DNA from: JAFGNW01 sp964618515
Lineage (GTDB): Bacteria > Zixibacteria > MSB-5A5 > GN15 > FEB-12
Length of the DNA stretch: 64,000 nt
Direction: 5' to 3'
NCBI GenBank assembly: GCA_964618515.1
Contig: CAZUAS010000001.1
Location: 17,635 to 81,634 of the forward strand
Part shown: in pieces, positions 44,014-53,405 of the stretch
How the letters are laid out: every line of letters starts with the position of its first letter
How positions within the stretch are numbered: the stretch's first letter is position 1
Position numbers and translations under genes: made by a program
Notes under the pieces: model-generated
Seen by the model: the letters and a program-made list of their open reading frames with translations, nothing else
Databases searched by the model: none
What the model was told of the DNA's origin: nothing

Positions 44014-44616
44014 ATATCCCTTGACGGCATAACGTTCACGTCGATTCCGGGAAACATAACAACAGACGAAAATCCTCACGGTTACAATCTGGGGTACGGC
44101 ATCACCGGGACCTCGTCCGCCTGGGTGCCGGCTGAATTTGATTTGTCGGCCTTTATCGGGCAGAAAATACTGTTTCGGCTTGCCTGCTATACCGATTCTT
44201 ATGTTTATAATGAAGGCACCTACTTCGACAACATCCATCCCGCTGGCATTTTCGACCGGAAGCGCATCTACTCCCATGTCGCCGACACCGTCCTGGAATG
44301 CAACAATCGTTATACCGACGAATACTATTTCCGGCTCAAAGCCCGCGACGCCCAGAACGACATGAGCACTTATTCGAACATGGTGCACGTTTCGGTTGAG
44401 GGTACTTTTTATTGCGGCGACGCCAATTGCTCTCAAGAACTCGAACCTGATATCGCCGATATCACCCGGATTATTGACTACCTCTTTTTAAGTCATAGCC
44501 CGTTGTGCAATCCGGAAGCAGCCGATGTCAACGGTTCCGGGGGGGAGCCGGATATTTCCGACATCACGTCACTCATCAGCTACCTGTATCTCGAGGGACC
44601 GGACTTAATATGTTAA
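44014..44616 (+). CDS. C-terminal part of the same M14 peptidase with dockerin-like module
   Basis: In frame with the preceding gene after a single TAA (44011-44013). It encodes ISLDGITFTSIPGNITTDEN, VPAEFDLSAFIGQKILFRLA and an eight-strand-like end typical of immune-inhibitor/MAM-like accessory domains. Two EF-hand-like repeats follow (CGDANCSQELEPDIADITRI and ADVNGSGGEPDISDITSLIS). The first ATG-like codon in the piece is a later GTG/ATG, so it is not an independent gene. A GAA-to-TAA change in an otherwise uninterrupted 722-codon gene is the simplest reading. Confidence 0.75.
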   Translation: MSLDGITFTSIPGNITTDENPHGYNLGYGITGTSSAWVPAEFDLSAFIGQKILFRLACYTDSYVYNEGTYFDNIHPAGIFDRKRIYSHVADTVLECNNRYTDEYYFRLKARDAQNDMSTYSNMVHVSVEGTFYCGDANCSQELEPDIADITRIIDYLFLSHSPLCNPEAADVNGSGGEPDISDITSLISYLYLEGPDLIC

Positions 44617-44968
44617 ACCGGGGTACCCCACAGTCCCCGTAGGTCATCTATAGAAAGGCACAAGTCAATAAATATTTTTATCAATCGGATTGCAACAATC
44701 ACCTATTTGAGCTCAAACCTTTAGGATGGCCCACGATATTATTCTTTTGGGGTGGTTGCCCATTCAAGCCGTGGGACACTTTTAGGTCCAGACCTACGCT
44801 CGAGCTGACCACCCTAAATACAATTCCGACTTCTTCATATCTTTTCTATTATGCACCAGTCCTCGTAGGGCGGAACCTTTTAGCGGTTCCGCCTATTTAA
44901 GTAATTAATCTGTCGAGGTCAGACAACTTTTTGAGCGCTTTCAAGAATCCCTTCCTGACAGTTTTTTT
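44617..44968. other. Intergenic region after the M14 peptidase
   Basis: 352 bases without a credible gene. GGGGTGGT near 44750 and ACCACCC near 44810 are complementary and resemble the hairpin at 38230-38254. A terminator-like stem GGCGGAACC (44869-44877)/GGTTCCGCC (44885-44893) followed by TATTTAA lies near its end; the same stem arm (GGCGGAAC) occurs at 39651. Confidence 0.45.
44869..44893 (+). terminator. Hairpin between the M14 and fumarase genes
   Basis: A nine-pair stem GGCGGAACC/GGTTCCGCC with a seven-base loop. The T-tail is weak, so it may be a repeat rather than a terminator. It lies between two convergent genes. Confidence 0.4.
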
Positions 44969-46369
44969 CTACTTCGCCTTCAAATTCGGGTTAATCATAT
45001 TCTCCGGGCGAACTTTGGCGTCGAACTCCTCGGGGGTCAATAGCCCCAACGCCACCGCCGCCTCTTTGAGCGTGCTGTTGTCGGCATGCGCTTTCTTGGC
45101 AACCTTGGCGGCATTATCATACCCGATATGCGGGTTGAGCGCCGTCACCAGCATCAGCGAATTGTTCAGGTTCTTCCTGATATTTACTTCATTGGGTTCG
45201 ATGCCCACCGCGCAGTGCTTGTTGAACATCTCACAGGCATCGGCCAGCAGGCGTATCGACTGTAACAGGTTGTAAATCATCACCGGCTTAAAAACATTCA
45301 GCTCAAAATTGCCCGAGGCGCCGCCGATATTGACAGAAACATCATTACCGATTACCTGTGCGCAAACCATGGTCATCGCCTCCGGCTGCGTCGGGTTGAC
45401 TTTACCGGGCATGATCGACGAACCCGGTTCGTTGGCTGGGATAGTGATCTCGCCGATACCGCAACGCGGTCCCGAAGCCAGCCAGCGGATATCATTGGCA
45501 ATTTTCATCAGCGAGCAAGCCAGGGTTTTCATCACCCCCGAGGCTTCGACAACAGCATCGTGCGTAGCCAGTGCCTCGAATTTGTTCGGCGCCGTGACAA
45601 ACGGTTTACCGGTCAGTTTGGCAATCGTAGCAGCGGACTTAACGGCAAAATCAGGATGCGTATTCAGCCCGGTGCCAACCGCCGTCCCGCCCAGCGCCAG
45701 AGGATAAAGCCTCTTTAAACAATCATTAATTCTTTCCAGACCCAGAGTCAGGGCGGCGGCATAACCGGAAAATTCCTGCCCCAGCGTCAACGGCGTGGCA
45801 TCCATTAGATGCGTCCGGCCGATTTTGATGATATGATTAAACTCATCGGCTTTTTTCTTTAAGGTATCGCGGAGTTGCCCGACCATCGGAATCAAACGCC
45901 GGTGAATTTCCTCCACCGCCGCGATATGCATGGCCGTCGGGAAGGTATCGTTCGAAGACTGCGCCTTGTTGACATCGTCATTGGGGTGAATCGGCTTCTT
46001 GGAGCCCATCACGCCGCCGGCCAGCTCAATCGCCCGGTTGGAAATTACCTCGTTGGTATTCATATTAGTTTGCGTCCCCGAGCCGGTCTGCCAGATGACC
46101 AGGGGGAAATGTTCGTCCAGCTTACCCTCAATCACCTCGTCAGCGGCCTTCACTATCAAATCGCCCTTCTCTTTCGGCAATAAACCCAGTTCCATATTGA
46201 CCAGCGCGGCGGCTTTTTTCAAAATCCCCATAGCCCTTATCAGTTCCCGCGGCATCCGCTCGCCGCCGATTTTAAAATGATGCAGCGAACGGGCTGTCTG
46301 GGCGCCGTAATACATGTTAGACGGAACTTTTATCTCGCCCATTGAATCGGTTTCAATACGATATTCCAT
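44969..46369 (-). CDS. fumC: Class II fumarate hydratase
   Basis: The start is placed at 46369, where AGGAGG lies six bases upstream; an upstream in-frame ATG at 46447 lacks one. The 466-residue product has the family signature EPGSSIMPGKVNPTQPEA, TGSGTQTNMNTNEVISNRA, and ThrHis substrate motifs in GRTHLMDATPLTLGQEF and NTHPDFAVKS. It hydrates fumarate to malate without an iron-sulfur cluster. In this genome it would feed the succinate-propionate pathway encoded at 7.6-18.9 kb. Confidence 0.95.
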   Translation of the reverse strand: MEYRIETDSMGEIKVPSNMYYGAQTARSLHHFKIGGERMPRELIRAMGILKKAAALVNMELGLLPKEKGDLIVKAADEVIEGKLDEHFPLVIWQTGSGTQTNMNTNEVISNRAIELAGGVMGSKKPIHPNDDVNKAQSSNDTFPTAMHIAAVEEIHRRLIPMVGQLRDTLKKKADEFNHIIKIGRTHLMDATPLTLGQEFSGYAAALTLGLERINDCLKRLYPLALGGTAVGTGLNTHPDFAVKSAATIAKLTGKPFVTAPNKFEALATHDAVVEASGVMKTLACSLMKIANDIRWLASGPRCGIGEITIPANEPGSSIMPGKVNPTQPEAMTMVCAQVIGNDVSVNIGGASGNFELNVFKPVMIYNLLQSIRLLADACEMFNKHCAVGIEPNEVNIRKNLNNSLMLVTALNPHIGYDNAAKVAKKAHADNSTLKEAAVALGLLTPEEFDAKVRPENMINPNLKAK

Positions 46370-46558
46370 GATAGCCTCCTGATTCGGATTATTATTTCTG
46401 CCGGGTTCCGGCCACCGGGGCGGAAAGAGCCTGGCAGGATTTATCATCTTGATTATGGAATTTAATATATGCTTTTGGGCGGTAAGCTCAAGTACGAAGT
46501 GACATATTTTGTGAAAAAAATAATTTTCCCGAAAGGGTTATAAGAAAAAAACATTAAA

Positions 46559-46586
46559 AAACACCGCCTGACATAAAACGGTGTTT
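46559..46586 (-). terminator. Terminator after rpmA
   Basis: AAACACCG and CGGTGTTT form an eight-pair stem. On the minus strand it is followed by a T-tract, about 30 bases beyond the rpmA stop. Confidence 0.75.
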
Positions 46587-46614
46587 AATTATCTATATTG
46601 TGAAGATTAGCGGT

Positions 46615-46866
46615 TTATTCGTAGACCGAGACGCGCTTGCCGTCTTTACCGACCCGTTCATATTTCACTACCCCGGTGATTTTAGCGAACAGGGTGTGGT
46701 CTTTGCCGATACCGACATTATAACCAGGTTTTATTGGCGTACCGCACTGACGTACAATAATCGAACCGGCCGTAACAGCCTGACCGCTGTAAACCTTGGT
46801 GCCGCGTCGCTGTCCTTTCGAATCACGACCATTGCGTGATGAACCTACACCTTTTTTATGTGCCAT
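46615..46866 (-). CDS. rpmA: Ribosomal protein L27
   Basis: 83 residues, full length: MAHKKGVGSSRNGRDSKGQR, VYSGQAVTAGSIIVRQCGT and GIGKDHTLFAKITGVVKYER. Its flexible N-terminus reaches the peptidyl-transferase centre of the 50S subunit. It starts directly with MAHKK, without the cleaved Firmicutes-type extension. The usual upstream partner rplU (L21) is absent: on this strand the next gene upstream is clpC. GAGG precedes the ATG. Confidence 0.97.
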   Translation of the reverse strand: MAHKKGVGSSRNGRDSKGQRRGTKVYSGQAVTAGSIIVRQCGTPIKPGYNVGIGKDHTLFAKITGVVKYERVGKDGKRVSVYE

Positions 46867-47013
46867 ATTAACCTCAACAGTAACTTATTTTTCAATTTAA
46901 CGGGGGCCTGTAATTACAGCCCATTTATAAAAAAAGCCAAAAAATATAATAAATATTTCAAATTAAGCAAGAGAAAAGATAATTATTTATATAACAACAA
47001 CTTAATACTACAA

Positions 47014-47044
47014 ATAAGGTCGGGGCGGTAACACCCGACCTTAT
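47014..47044 (-). terminator. Terminator of the clpC operon
   Basis: ATAAGGTCGGG and CCCGACCTTAT form an eleven-pair stem with a nine-base loop, 26 bases past the clpC stop. The tail is TTTG only, so efficiency may be modest. Confidence 0.65.
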
Positions 47045-47069
47045 CATACTACCAATTTTAAAAACTGCG

Positions 47070-49541
47070 TCAGGTGACTTTTTCTTCTTTGTTATTATTA
47101 TTGGCTCGCACCGGTTTCTCAATCGGATTGAAAGTGAATAAAAGTTTATCCATTGTAGCCCCGATAACCAGGTCAAGGTCGCCGGCATATTGCCCGCGAA
47201 GAATTTCTTCTGCCAGGGGGTCTTCGAGATAACGCTGCAGAGCGCGCTTAAGCGGCCGGGCGCCATAAGCCGGGTCATAACCCTTATCAACCAGAAATTC
47301 CTTGGCTTCGGGAGTCAGGTTGAAACTGATACCCTTCTCGGCCAGTTGCTTGGCAATGTCCACCACCAGGATGTCAATAATCTGGGTGATATGATGACGT
47401 TCAAGCGAATGGAAAATAATTGATTCATCGATACGGTTCAGAAGTTCCGGGTTGAAGAGTTTCTTCAGCTCGTCCTTGATTTTCTTTTTCATATGGTCAT
47501 AGGACATACTTACTTCGCCGGCATCGAACCCCACCGTCTTTTCATCGCGGAGCTGTTTGGTGCCGATATTGGACGTCATGATAACCACGGTGTTTTTGAA
47601 ATCTACTTTCCGTCCGAACGAATCCGTCAGACAGCCTTCATCGAACAACTGCAGAAGGATATTGAAAACATCGGGATGAGCCTTTTCGATTTCATCCAGC
47701 AATACCACGGAATAAGGTTTGCGACGGACTTTCTCGGTAAGCTGGCCGCCTTCCTCATAACCGACATAACCGGGGGGCGCCCCGATTAAACGCGAGACGG
47801 CGAATTTTTCCATATACTCGGACATGTCAATGCGAATCAGCGAGTCGACATCGTCAAAAAGAAAAGTCGCCAGCGAACGCGCCAGTTCGGTCTTACCCAC
47901 CCCGGTCGGACCAAGGAAAATGAAGGTGCCGATAGGTCGGCGGGGGTCGCCCAGTCCGGCCCGTGCCCGGCGAATCGCTTTAGATATAATCCCAATCGCT
48001 TCATCCTGACCAACAATGGTTTTCTTGAGTTCTTCCTCCATTCGTAACAGACGCTGCGACTCCTTTTCTTCCAGACGGAAAAGAGGAATACCGGTGATTT
48101 TGGACAGCACCGTAGCAACATCGTCTTCCGTCAGCGTAATCTTCTCCTGCTCACGGGCTTCTTCCCATTGTTTCTGAAGACGGGCCAGTTTTTCTTTTTC
48201 GGCTTTTATTTCATCGCGAAGCTGTGCGGCGGTCTCAAACGCCTGGTTCTTGACAGCCGCTTCCTTCTTGCTTTGTAATTCTACGATTCTGTTCTCTGTC
48301 TCGGTGAATTCTTCCGGACGGGTGTAAGTCGAAAGATGGGCTCGCGAACCGGCTTCGTCGATCAGGTCGATGGCTTTATCGGGCTGAAATTTGCCGGAAA
48401 TATAACGGTTGGACAGGCGAACGGCGGCCCGGATGGCTTCGTCAGAAATTTTGATCTGATGATGCTCTTCGTATTTCGGCCGTAAACCCTCCAGGATAGC
48501 GATTGTCGCTTCCTCGGACGGCGGGTCGACCATCACCGTCTGAAAACGGCGTTCAAGGGCGCCGTCTTTTTCGATATACTTGCGGTACTCATTAAGAGTA
48601 GTAGCGCCGATACACTTGAGCTCACCGCGGGAAAGCGCCGGTTTGAAAATATTAGAAGCATCCAGCGAACCCTCCGCTCCGCCAGCGCCGACTATCGTAT
48701 GCAGTTCGTCAATGAAAATAATCACATCGGTGGAATTGATGATTTCATTCATCACGGCTTTGAGCCTTTCCTCAAACTGCCCGCGATATTTGGTCCCGGC
48801 CACCAGGGAAGCCATATCCAGCGTTACGACACGTTTATTTTCAAGGGTTTGAGGCACGTTGCCGTCCACAATCCGCTGTGCCAGACCTTCGACAATAGCC
48901 GTTTTGCCCACGCCCGGTTCACCAATCAGTACCGGGTTGTTTTTCTTGCGGCGGGAAAGTACCTGACAAACCCGTTCAATCTCGTATTCCCGACCGATAG
49001 TCGGGTCCAGTTTCCCTTTGCGGGAAAGCTCGGTCAAATCGCGGCCAAAATGGTCCAGAGCCGGTGTCTTGGTTTTCTTGCGCTTTTTCTTAAATGATGA
49101 CGGTTTCTCATTATGAATATTTTTCAGCTCTTCATAAGCTTCTTTATAATCAATCTCATAAGTGGACAGAACCTGAGCCGCCACTCCCTCTTCATCTTTT
49201 AAAAGAGCCAGCAGAATATGCTCGGTGTCGATATCTTTCGACTTCAAAGCCCGGGCTTCTTGACCGGAAACCTCCAGGGTCTTTTTGGCACGGGCAGTAA
49301 GCGGCAGCGTACCCATCGTCATTGTTCCGCCGGAAGGCTGCACCACTTCCTCGATGGCGGACCGTAAATCATCCATTTCAAGACCCAGGTTGGTAAGGAT
49401 TTCCACTGCCAGGCCTTCGCCAAGGCGAATGATACCTAACAGAAGATGTTCCGTCCCGATATAATCGTGCTTGAGGCGCGAGGCTTCGTCACGGGCATAC
49501 TCTATTGCTTTTCGGGCGGCTTCTGTAAACATCTCATTCAT
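47070..49541 (-). CDS. clpC: ClpC AAA+ unfoldase
   Basis: 823 residues. The Clp N-domain repeats (about 1-145) come first; AAA-1 has Walker A GEPGVGKTAIVEG and Walker B VIIFIDELHTIVGAG; the UVR-type M domain with coiled coil is at about 415-480; AAA-2 has GPTGVGKTELA and the C-terminal domain SYDHMKKKIKDELKKLFNPE. The ClpP-contact loop (LGF-like) in AAA-2 is represented around TSNIGTKQLRDEKTVGFDAG. ClpC unfolds proteins, including arginine-phosphorylated ones, for ClpP. It is the last gene of the mcsA-mcsB-clpC set. Confidence 0.96.
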   Translation of the reverse strand: MNEMFTEAARKAIEYARDEASRLKHDYIGTEHLLLGIIRLGEGLAVEILTNLGLEMDDLRSAIEEVVQPSGGTMTMGTLPLTARAKKTLEVSGQEARALKSKDIDTEHILLALLKDEEGVAAQVLSTYEIDYKEAYEELKNIHNEKPSSFKKKRKKTKTPALDHFGRDLTELSRKGKLDPTIGREYEIERVCQVLSRRKKNNPVLIGEPGVGKTAIVEGLAQRIVDGNVPQTLENKRVVTLDMASLVAGTKYRGQFEERLKAVMNEIINSTDVIIFIDELHTIVGAGGAEGSLDASNIFKPALSRGELKCIGATTLNEYRKYIEKDGALERRFQTVMVDPPSEEATIAILEGLRPKYEEHHQIKISDEAIRAAVRLSNRYISGKFQPDKAIDLIDEAGSRAHLSTYTRPEEFTETENRIVELQSKKEAAVKNQAFETAAQLRDEIKAEKEKLARLQKQWEEAREQEKITLTEDDVATVLSKITGIPLFRLEEKESQRLLRMEEELKKTIVGQDEAIGIISKAIRRARAGLGDPRRPIGTFIFLGPTGVGKTELARSLATFLFDDVDSLIRIDMSEYMEKFAVSRLIGAPPGYVGYEEGGQLTEKVRRKPYSVVLLDEIEKAHPDVFNILLQLFDEGCLTDSFGRKVDFKNTVVIMTSNIGTKQLRDEKTVGFDAGEVSMSYDHMKKKIKDELKKLFNPELLNRIDESIIFHSLERHHITQIIDILVVDIAKQLAEKGISFNLTPEAKEFLVDKGYDPAYGARPLKRALQRYLEDPLAEEILRGQYAGDLDLVIGATMDKLLFTFNPIEKPVRANNNNKEEKVT

Positions 49542-49597
49542 TCTGTGTCTTTCCTTCTTTTATAAAAATATATATAATCATCAATTATTGAAACATT

Positions 49598-50680
49598 TTA
49601 ATGGTCATCGGAGTTCCGCAGTTTTTCCCGGACCATCTGCGCCCGGACAAAATCCAGACGGTTGGTGTCCATTACCTGAGAGTAATATTTCTGAAGATGC
49701 GCCGGCTGAGACAAAAGGAGAACTTCATTTATCAACGCTATATCCAGAAAAGTAATTACTTTCATCGCCTGGCCGAGTCGTATGGCGGAAAGCAGGTTCA
49801 TGACTTCATCGCCGGTCAAAACCCGGGCATTTTTCAGGATCCCGTAAGCCCGCCAGATTTTATCTTCAATCATATCCGCCGCCTCGTCGAACAAGCGCTG
49901 GCGTGCAGCCGCTTCGCTTTCTATTATCTCCCTGGCGGCAGTGGCTACCTGGTTGAGAATTTCCTCTTCCGATACTCCCAGCGTGTTCTGATTCGAAACC
50001 TGGAACAGGTTACCCAGAACATCGGACCCTTCGCCGTAAAACCCCCGAACCACCAGTCCTACCCGGGTAATACGGGACAGGACACTTTCAATTTCCCTTG
50101 TCAATACCAGCCCCGGCAGATGAATTAAAACCGACGCCCGCATACCGGTTCCGGCATTGGTCGGACAGGACGTCAGGTAACCGAAATCCGGGTCATAATC
50201 GAATTCAAGGTAATGACCGACTTCGTTTTCGAAACGCATAGCCATTTCATAAGAACCTTTGGGGTCCAAACCCGGCGCGAGAGCCTGCACCCGCAAATGG
50301 TCTTCCTCGTTGACCATGATTGACACCCGTTCATCGGGACTGATAAATAGCGCCTTGGTTAAATCACCGTTAAGAAAAACAGGCGAGATGAGATGGCGCT
50401 CGATAAGAAAATCCCGGTCGAGGTCGTCGATATCCGTGGCTTTATGATATTGTCCCTGGTCCAGCAGCTTGGAACGAGTAATGCACGAGTCGAAATAACT
50501 GATAATACGGTTTTTGGTTTCGCTGTCGGCCGTGGTGGGAAATTTACATCCGGCAACATTACGAGCGAGACGCACCCGGGTGGATAAAACCACCTGGGCT
50601 TCGTTGCCTTTACCCGATAACCAGGCCGCCGGTGTTTTAGCCATCTCGTCAAACATCGTACTCAATTCTTTATCCCTCAA
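49598..50680 (-). CDS. mcsB: Protein arginine kinase McsB
   Basis: About 350-360 residues of phosphagen-kinase fold: VVLSTRVRLARNVAGCKFP, RHLISP, CPTNAGTGMRASVLIHLPGL and GEGSDVLGNLFQVSNQ. It phosphorylates arginines to mark proteins for ClpCP. Two starts are plausible. A TTG at 50680 overlaps the mcsA stop. A TTG at 50665 has GAGGG eight bases upstream, followed by ATG at 50656. It lies between mcsA and clpC, its known activator and target protease. Confidence 0.94.
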   Translation of the reverse strand: MRDKELSTMFDEMAKTPAAWLSGKGNEAQVVLSTRVRLARNVAGCKFPTTADSETKNRIISYFDSCITRSKLLDQGQYHKATDIDDLDRDFLIERHLISPVFLNGDLTKALFISPDERVSIMVNEEDHLRVQALAPGLDPKGSYEMAMRFENEVGHYLEFDYDPDFGYLTSCPTNAGTGMRASVLIHLPGLVLTREIESVLSRITRVGLVVRGFYGEGSDVLGNLFQVSNQNTLGVSEEEILNQVATAAREIIESEAAARQRLFDEAADMIEDKIWRAYGILKNARVLTGDEVMNLLSAIRLGQAMKVITFLDIALINEVLLLSQPAHLQKYYSQVMDTNRLDFVRAQMVREKLRNSDDH

Positions 50681-51210
50681 CTTAAATTATCCGCAGTTAA
50701 ATTTTCCTTTATGGATTTTAACTTATCCCTGATTTCCGCTGCCCGTTCAAATTCCTCGGCTTCAATGGCTTTGCGCAGCTCTATTTCGAGACGTTCTTCC
50801 TCTTTGACGGGAATAACATCCGGGGAGCCGACCATCTGCGGATTTCTACCCCGGTGCAACGATGCTCCATGAATCTTGCGCATTATCTGCTCCAGGCGAT
50901 GGCGGAAGGTTTTATAACATTGCCCGCACCCGAACCGTCCCTGACGGGTAAAGTCATTAAAAGAAAGGTTACATCCGGGACAGACCAAGTCCTCCATCAT
51001 CTCTTCTTTTTTCACTTGGGGCAGATTGCTGGCCAGGCCGGAAAGGATCTCCGCCAGAGGAAAGGGCATATTGTCCAGGGGTGAATGAAAACCACGTTTG
51101 GCGGCGCACTCCTTACATAAAGATAATGACACTTTCTGATTATTGATTATCTGCGTAAGGTGCACTTCGGCATTCCGCTTTTTGCAATCCTGACATAGTT
51201 TAGGCAGCAT
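50677..51210 (-). CDS. mcsA: McsA-like zinc-finger/UVR activator of McsB
   Basis: 177 residues. The N-terminal zinc finger has CQDC near residue 6 and CKEC near 34; the second has CPGC and CGQC at about 78-98. A C-terminal UVR motif follows (IELRKAIEAEEFERAAEIRDKLKSIKENL). McsA binds zinc and stimulates McsB. Its stop overlaps the first possible mcsB start by four bases. AGGTGAAG precedes the ATG. CtsR, the usual first gene in Firmicutes, is not here; lolD is upstream instead. Confidence 0.92.
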   Translation of the reverse strand: MLPKLCQDCKKRNAEVHLTQIINNQKVSLSLCKECAAKRGFHSPLDNMPFPLAEILSGLASNLPQVKKEEMMEDLVCPGCNLSFNDFTRQGRFGCGQCYKTFRHRLEQIMRKIHGASLHRGRNPQMVGSPDVIPVKEEERLEIELRKAIEAEEFERAAEIRDKLKSIKENLTADNLS

Positions 51211-51225
51211 AAATCTTCACCTTAT

Positions 51226-51912
51226 TTATCCTTCATATACTTTCCCGTCCAGTATTCGAAAACGACGGTTGCATTGTCCCGCCAGTTCTTCATTGTGAGT
51301 GGCAATTAAAAACGTTATCGACTTTTCCCGGTTGAGACTGAAGAGTAAATCATGAAGCTTCCGCCCGGTTGCGATATCAAGATTTCCGGAAGGTTCATCA
51401 GCCAGCACCACCCGGGGATTATTCGCCAGAGCCCGCGCCACTGCGACCCGTTGTTGTTCGCCGCCCGAAAGCTGACCGGGACGATGATATCTTCTATTAG
51501 TTAAACCCACCTGCTCCAGAAGGAGTTCCCCGCGATTTGCCGCTTCACCGGTTGTCTGACCGTCCAGGAGCATTGGTATCATCACATTCTCCAAGGCATT
51601 AAAATCATCTAAAAGATAATGATTTTGAAACACAAAGCCTACTTTTTTTGTCCGTAATCGTGCTAATTCTTTTTCGGACAAACCATCGAAAGATGTTTCG
51701 CCAATTTTTACCTCACCTCGGGTTGGCCGGTCAAGACCGCCCAGGATATGTAAAAGGGTGGATTTGCCGACCCCGGAAGCTCCCGTGACAACCGCCATAT
51801 CCCCTTGCCGGATACCAAGATTAACCCCTTTTAATACTGCTATGACAGCCTCCGGTGTCCTGAACTCGCGATGAATATCCAACGCGGTTATTATCTGTTG
51901 CCGTTCATCCAT
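51226..51912 (-). CDS. lolD: LolD-like ABC transporter ATPase
   Basis: 228 residues of the MacB/LolD/FtsE-type ATPase: Walker A VTGASGVGKSTLLHILGG, Q-loop VFQNHYLL, signature QLSGGEQQRVAVARAL, Walker B VVLADEPSGNLD and the switch His in IATHNEE. With the LolC/E-like permease upstream it would extract lipoproteins from the inner membrane for outer-membrane transport. Several lipoproteins in this window are potential clients. Only 15 bases separate it from mcsA downstream. Confidence 0.9.
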   Translation of the reverse strand: MDERQQIITALDIHREFRTPEAVIAVLKGVNLGIRQGDMAVVTGASGVGKSTLLHILGGLDRPTRGEVKIGETSFDGLSEKELARLRTKKVGFVFQNHYLLDDFNALENVMIPMLLDGQTTGEAANRGELLLEQVGLTNRRYHRPGQLSGGEQQRVAVARALANNPRVVLADEPSGNLDIATGRKLHDLLFSLNREKSITFLIATHNEELAGQCNRRFRILDGKVYEG

Positions 51913-51989
51913 GTTAACTAAAAAGTCCTATATATATAATAATTTCGCCACTTTTTAATAAAGTTTTAGCCCAAAACGGTTAAATACCG

Positions 51990-53216
51990 CTATTGCCGCA
52001 ATACGTCAATAACTGACAGGCGCGAAGCCTGCAAAGCCGGGTACAGGGTCGCCAGAAAACAGATAAAAACTGTCACCACCCCGGCCAGGATAAAATCCAA
52101 CAGATGCGTTTCAATCGGCAGATAACTTATGAAATATATATCCGCCGGCAACGATATCAGCTGATAGTGATTTTGAATATAAGCAGCCAAAAAAGCCAGC
52201 AACCAGCCGCAGACAATTCCGCCTGATCCCATCAGCAGTCCTTTATAAATAAAAATCTTGAGTATCTGACCCGGCGTCGAACCCATGGTTTTTAAAATAC
52301 CTATTTCCGCCCGTTTCTCCATTACCAGCATTACCAGGGTGGAAATAATCGAAAAAGCCGCCACCAGGACAATCAGGATAAAACCCAGAAAAAGTATTTT
52401 TTTCTCGATGGCTATCCAGGAAAAAAGATTTTTATGAAGAATATTCCAGGGTACGACATCATATTCCCGGCCCAGAGCTTTATCGATAACCGGGGCGATT
52501 TCAGAAGCCCGGTAGATATCCGTCAGCTTCAGGTGTATGGCGGTGACCGCGTCGCCGGTTTTAAACAGTTGTTGGGCATCAGTCAACGAAATATAAGCCA
52601 GTTGCGCGTCGAATTCATACATCCCGGTTTCGAAAATTCCCGAAACATAAAACTTGGCTACCCGGGGGCGGGCGCTTTTATGTAAGTCCTCGCCCTTCAG
52701 AGAATACAAAACAACCGCATCACCCAGGAAAACACCCAGCCGTTCAGCTAAATCCGAACCCAGTAGAATCCCCGGGATAGTATCGCCGTCGTCAACGACC
52801 GGGTCAAAATCATAATCTCCCGCCACGATATCCTTGGCGATATTAGCGGTCTTTTTTTCCTTATTTAGGTCAATTCCGCGCAGAATTATCCCGTCGCCCT
52901 CGGAAACCGAGGAAATCGCCGCCTTGTAGTAAATAAACGGCGAAGCCGCTACCACTCCCTCGATTTTTTCTATGGAATCAATCAGCCGGTTATAATTTTC
53001 AATCAGGTAACCGCGCATGGGGAAAATCGTAATATGCGAGGTGGTGCCCAGAAGCCGGGTGCGGATTTCTGTCTCGAAACCGTTGTGCATCGACATGACA
53101 AAACAAACCACCGCCACCCCGAGAGTCACTCCGACCAGCGTAATCCAGGTGGAAACCGAGGTAAAATACCGCCCCGATTTAAAATAGCGCCGGGCTATGA
53201 AACTTTCAAAAGACAT
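51990..53216 (-). CDS. LolC/LolE-family permease
   Basis: 408 residues with the FtsX-type four-helix layout: one helix near 23-45, a periplasmic domain of about 220 residues, and three C-terminal helices (about 275-300, 315-345, 370-395). SFESFIARRYFKSGRYFTSV and GVTLGVAVVCFVMSMHNGFE at the N-terminus, and KRAEIGILKTMGSTPGQILKIF, are typical of LolC/E. A single permease gene with LolD suggests a LolF-like homodimer, unless a second copy lies elsewhere. Confidence 0.9.
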   Translation of the reverse strand: MSFESFIARRYFKSGRYFTSVSTWITLVGVTLGVAVVCFVMSMHNGFETEIRTRLLGTTSHITIFPMRGYLIENYNRLIDSIEKIEGVVAASPFIYYKAAISSVSEGDGIILRGIDLNKEKKTANIAKDIVAGDYDFDPVVDDGDTIPGILLGSDLAERLGVFLGDAVVLYSLKGEDLHKSARPRVAKFYVSGIFETGMYEFDAQLAYISLTDAQQLFKTGDAVTAIHLKLTDIYRASEIAPVIDKALGREYDVVPWNILHKNLFSWIAIEKKILFLGFILIVLVAAFSIISTLVMLVMEKRAEIGILKTMGSTPGQILKIFIYKGLLMGSGGIVCGWLLAFLAAYIQNHYQLISLPADIYFISYLPIETHLLDFILAGVVTVFICFLATLYPALQASRLSVIDVLRQ

Positions 53217-53337
53217 TAAAAAAACCGCCTTAATCCAAAATAATTAACCCGTTAAAATACAATTAATTATACCATGGCTGTCAAGTCCAAAGCAATCATT
53301 TTAAAACAGGAAATTTATAAATCGACGCGAAGCATCG

Positions 53338-53379
53338 AATATTCCCTTCCAGCACCGAGCATTGGAACGAGGGAATATT
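53338..53379. repeat. Palindromic element related to the REP-like family
   Basis: AATATTCCC (53338-53346) and GGGAATATT (53371-53379) enclose TTCC...GGAACGA. The GGAACGAGGG core matches the TGGGAACGAG arm at 42201-42210. It lies between lolC and the CoA-binding gene, about 25 bases beyond the stop of the latter. Confidence 0.5.
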
Positions 53380-53405
53380 AAACTTATCGGGATTATGAAA
53401 GCCTG

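Noticed and set aside
43624..44436. 270-codon minus-strand ORF spanning the M14 stop codon
   Set aside because: Its openness across the TAA is coincidental; it has no motif and the plus strand carries clear homology on both sides.
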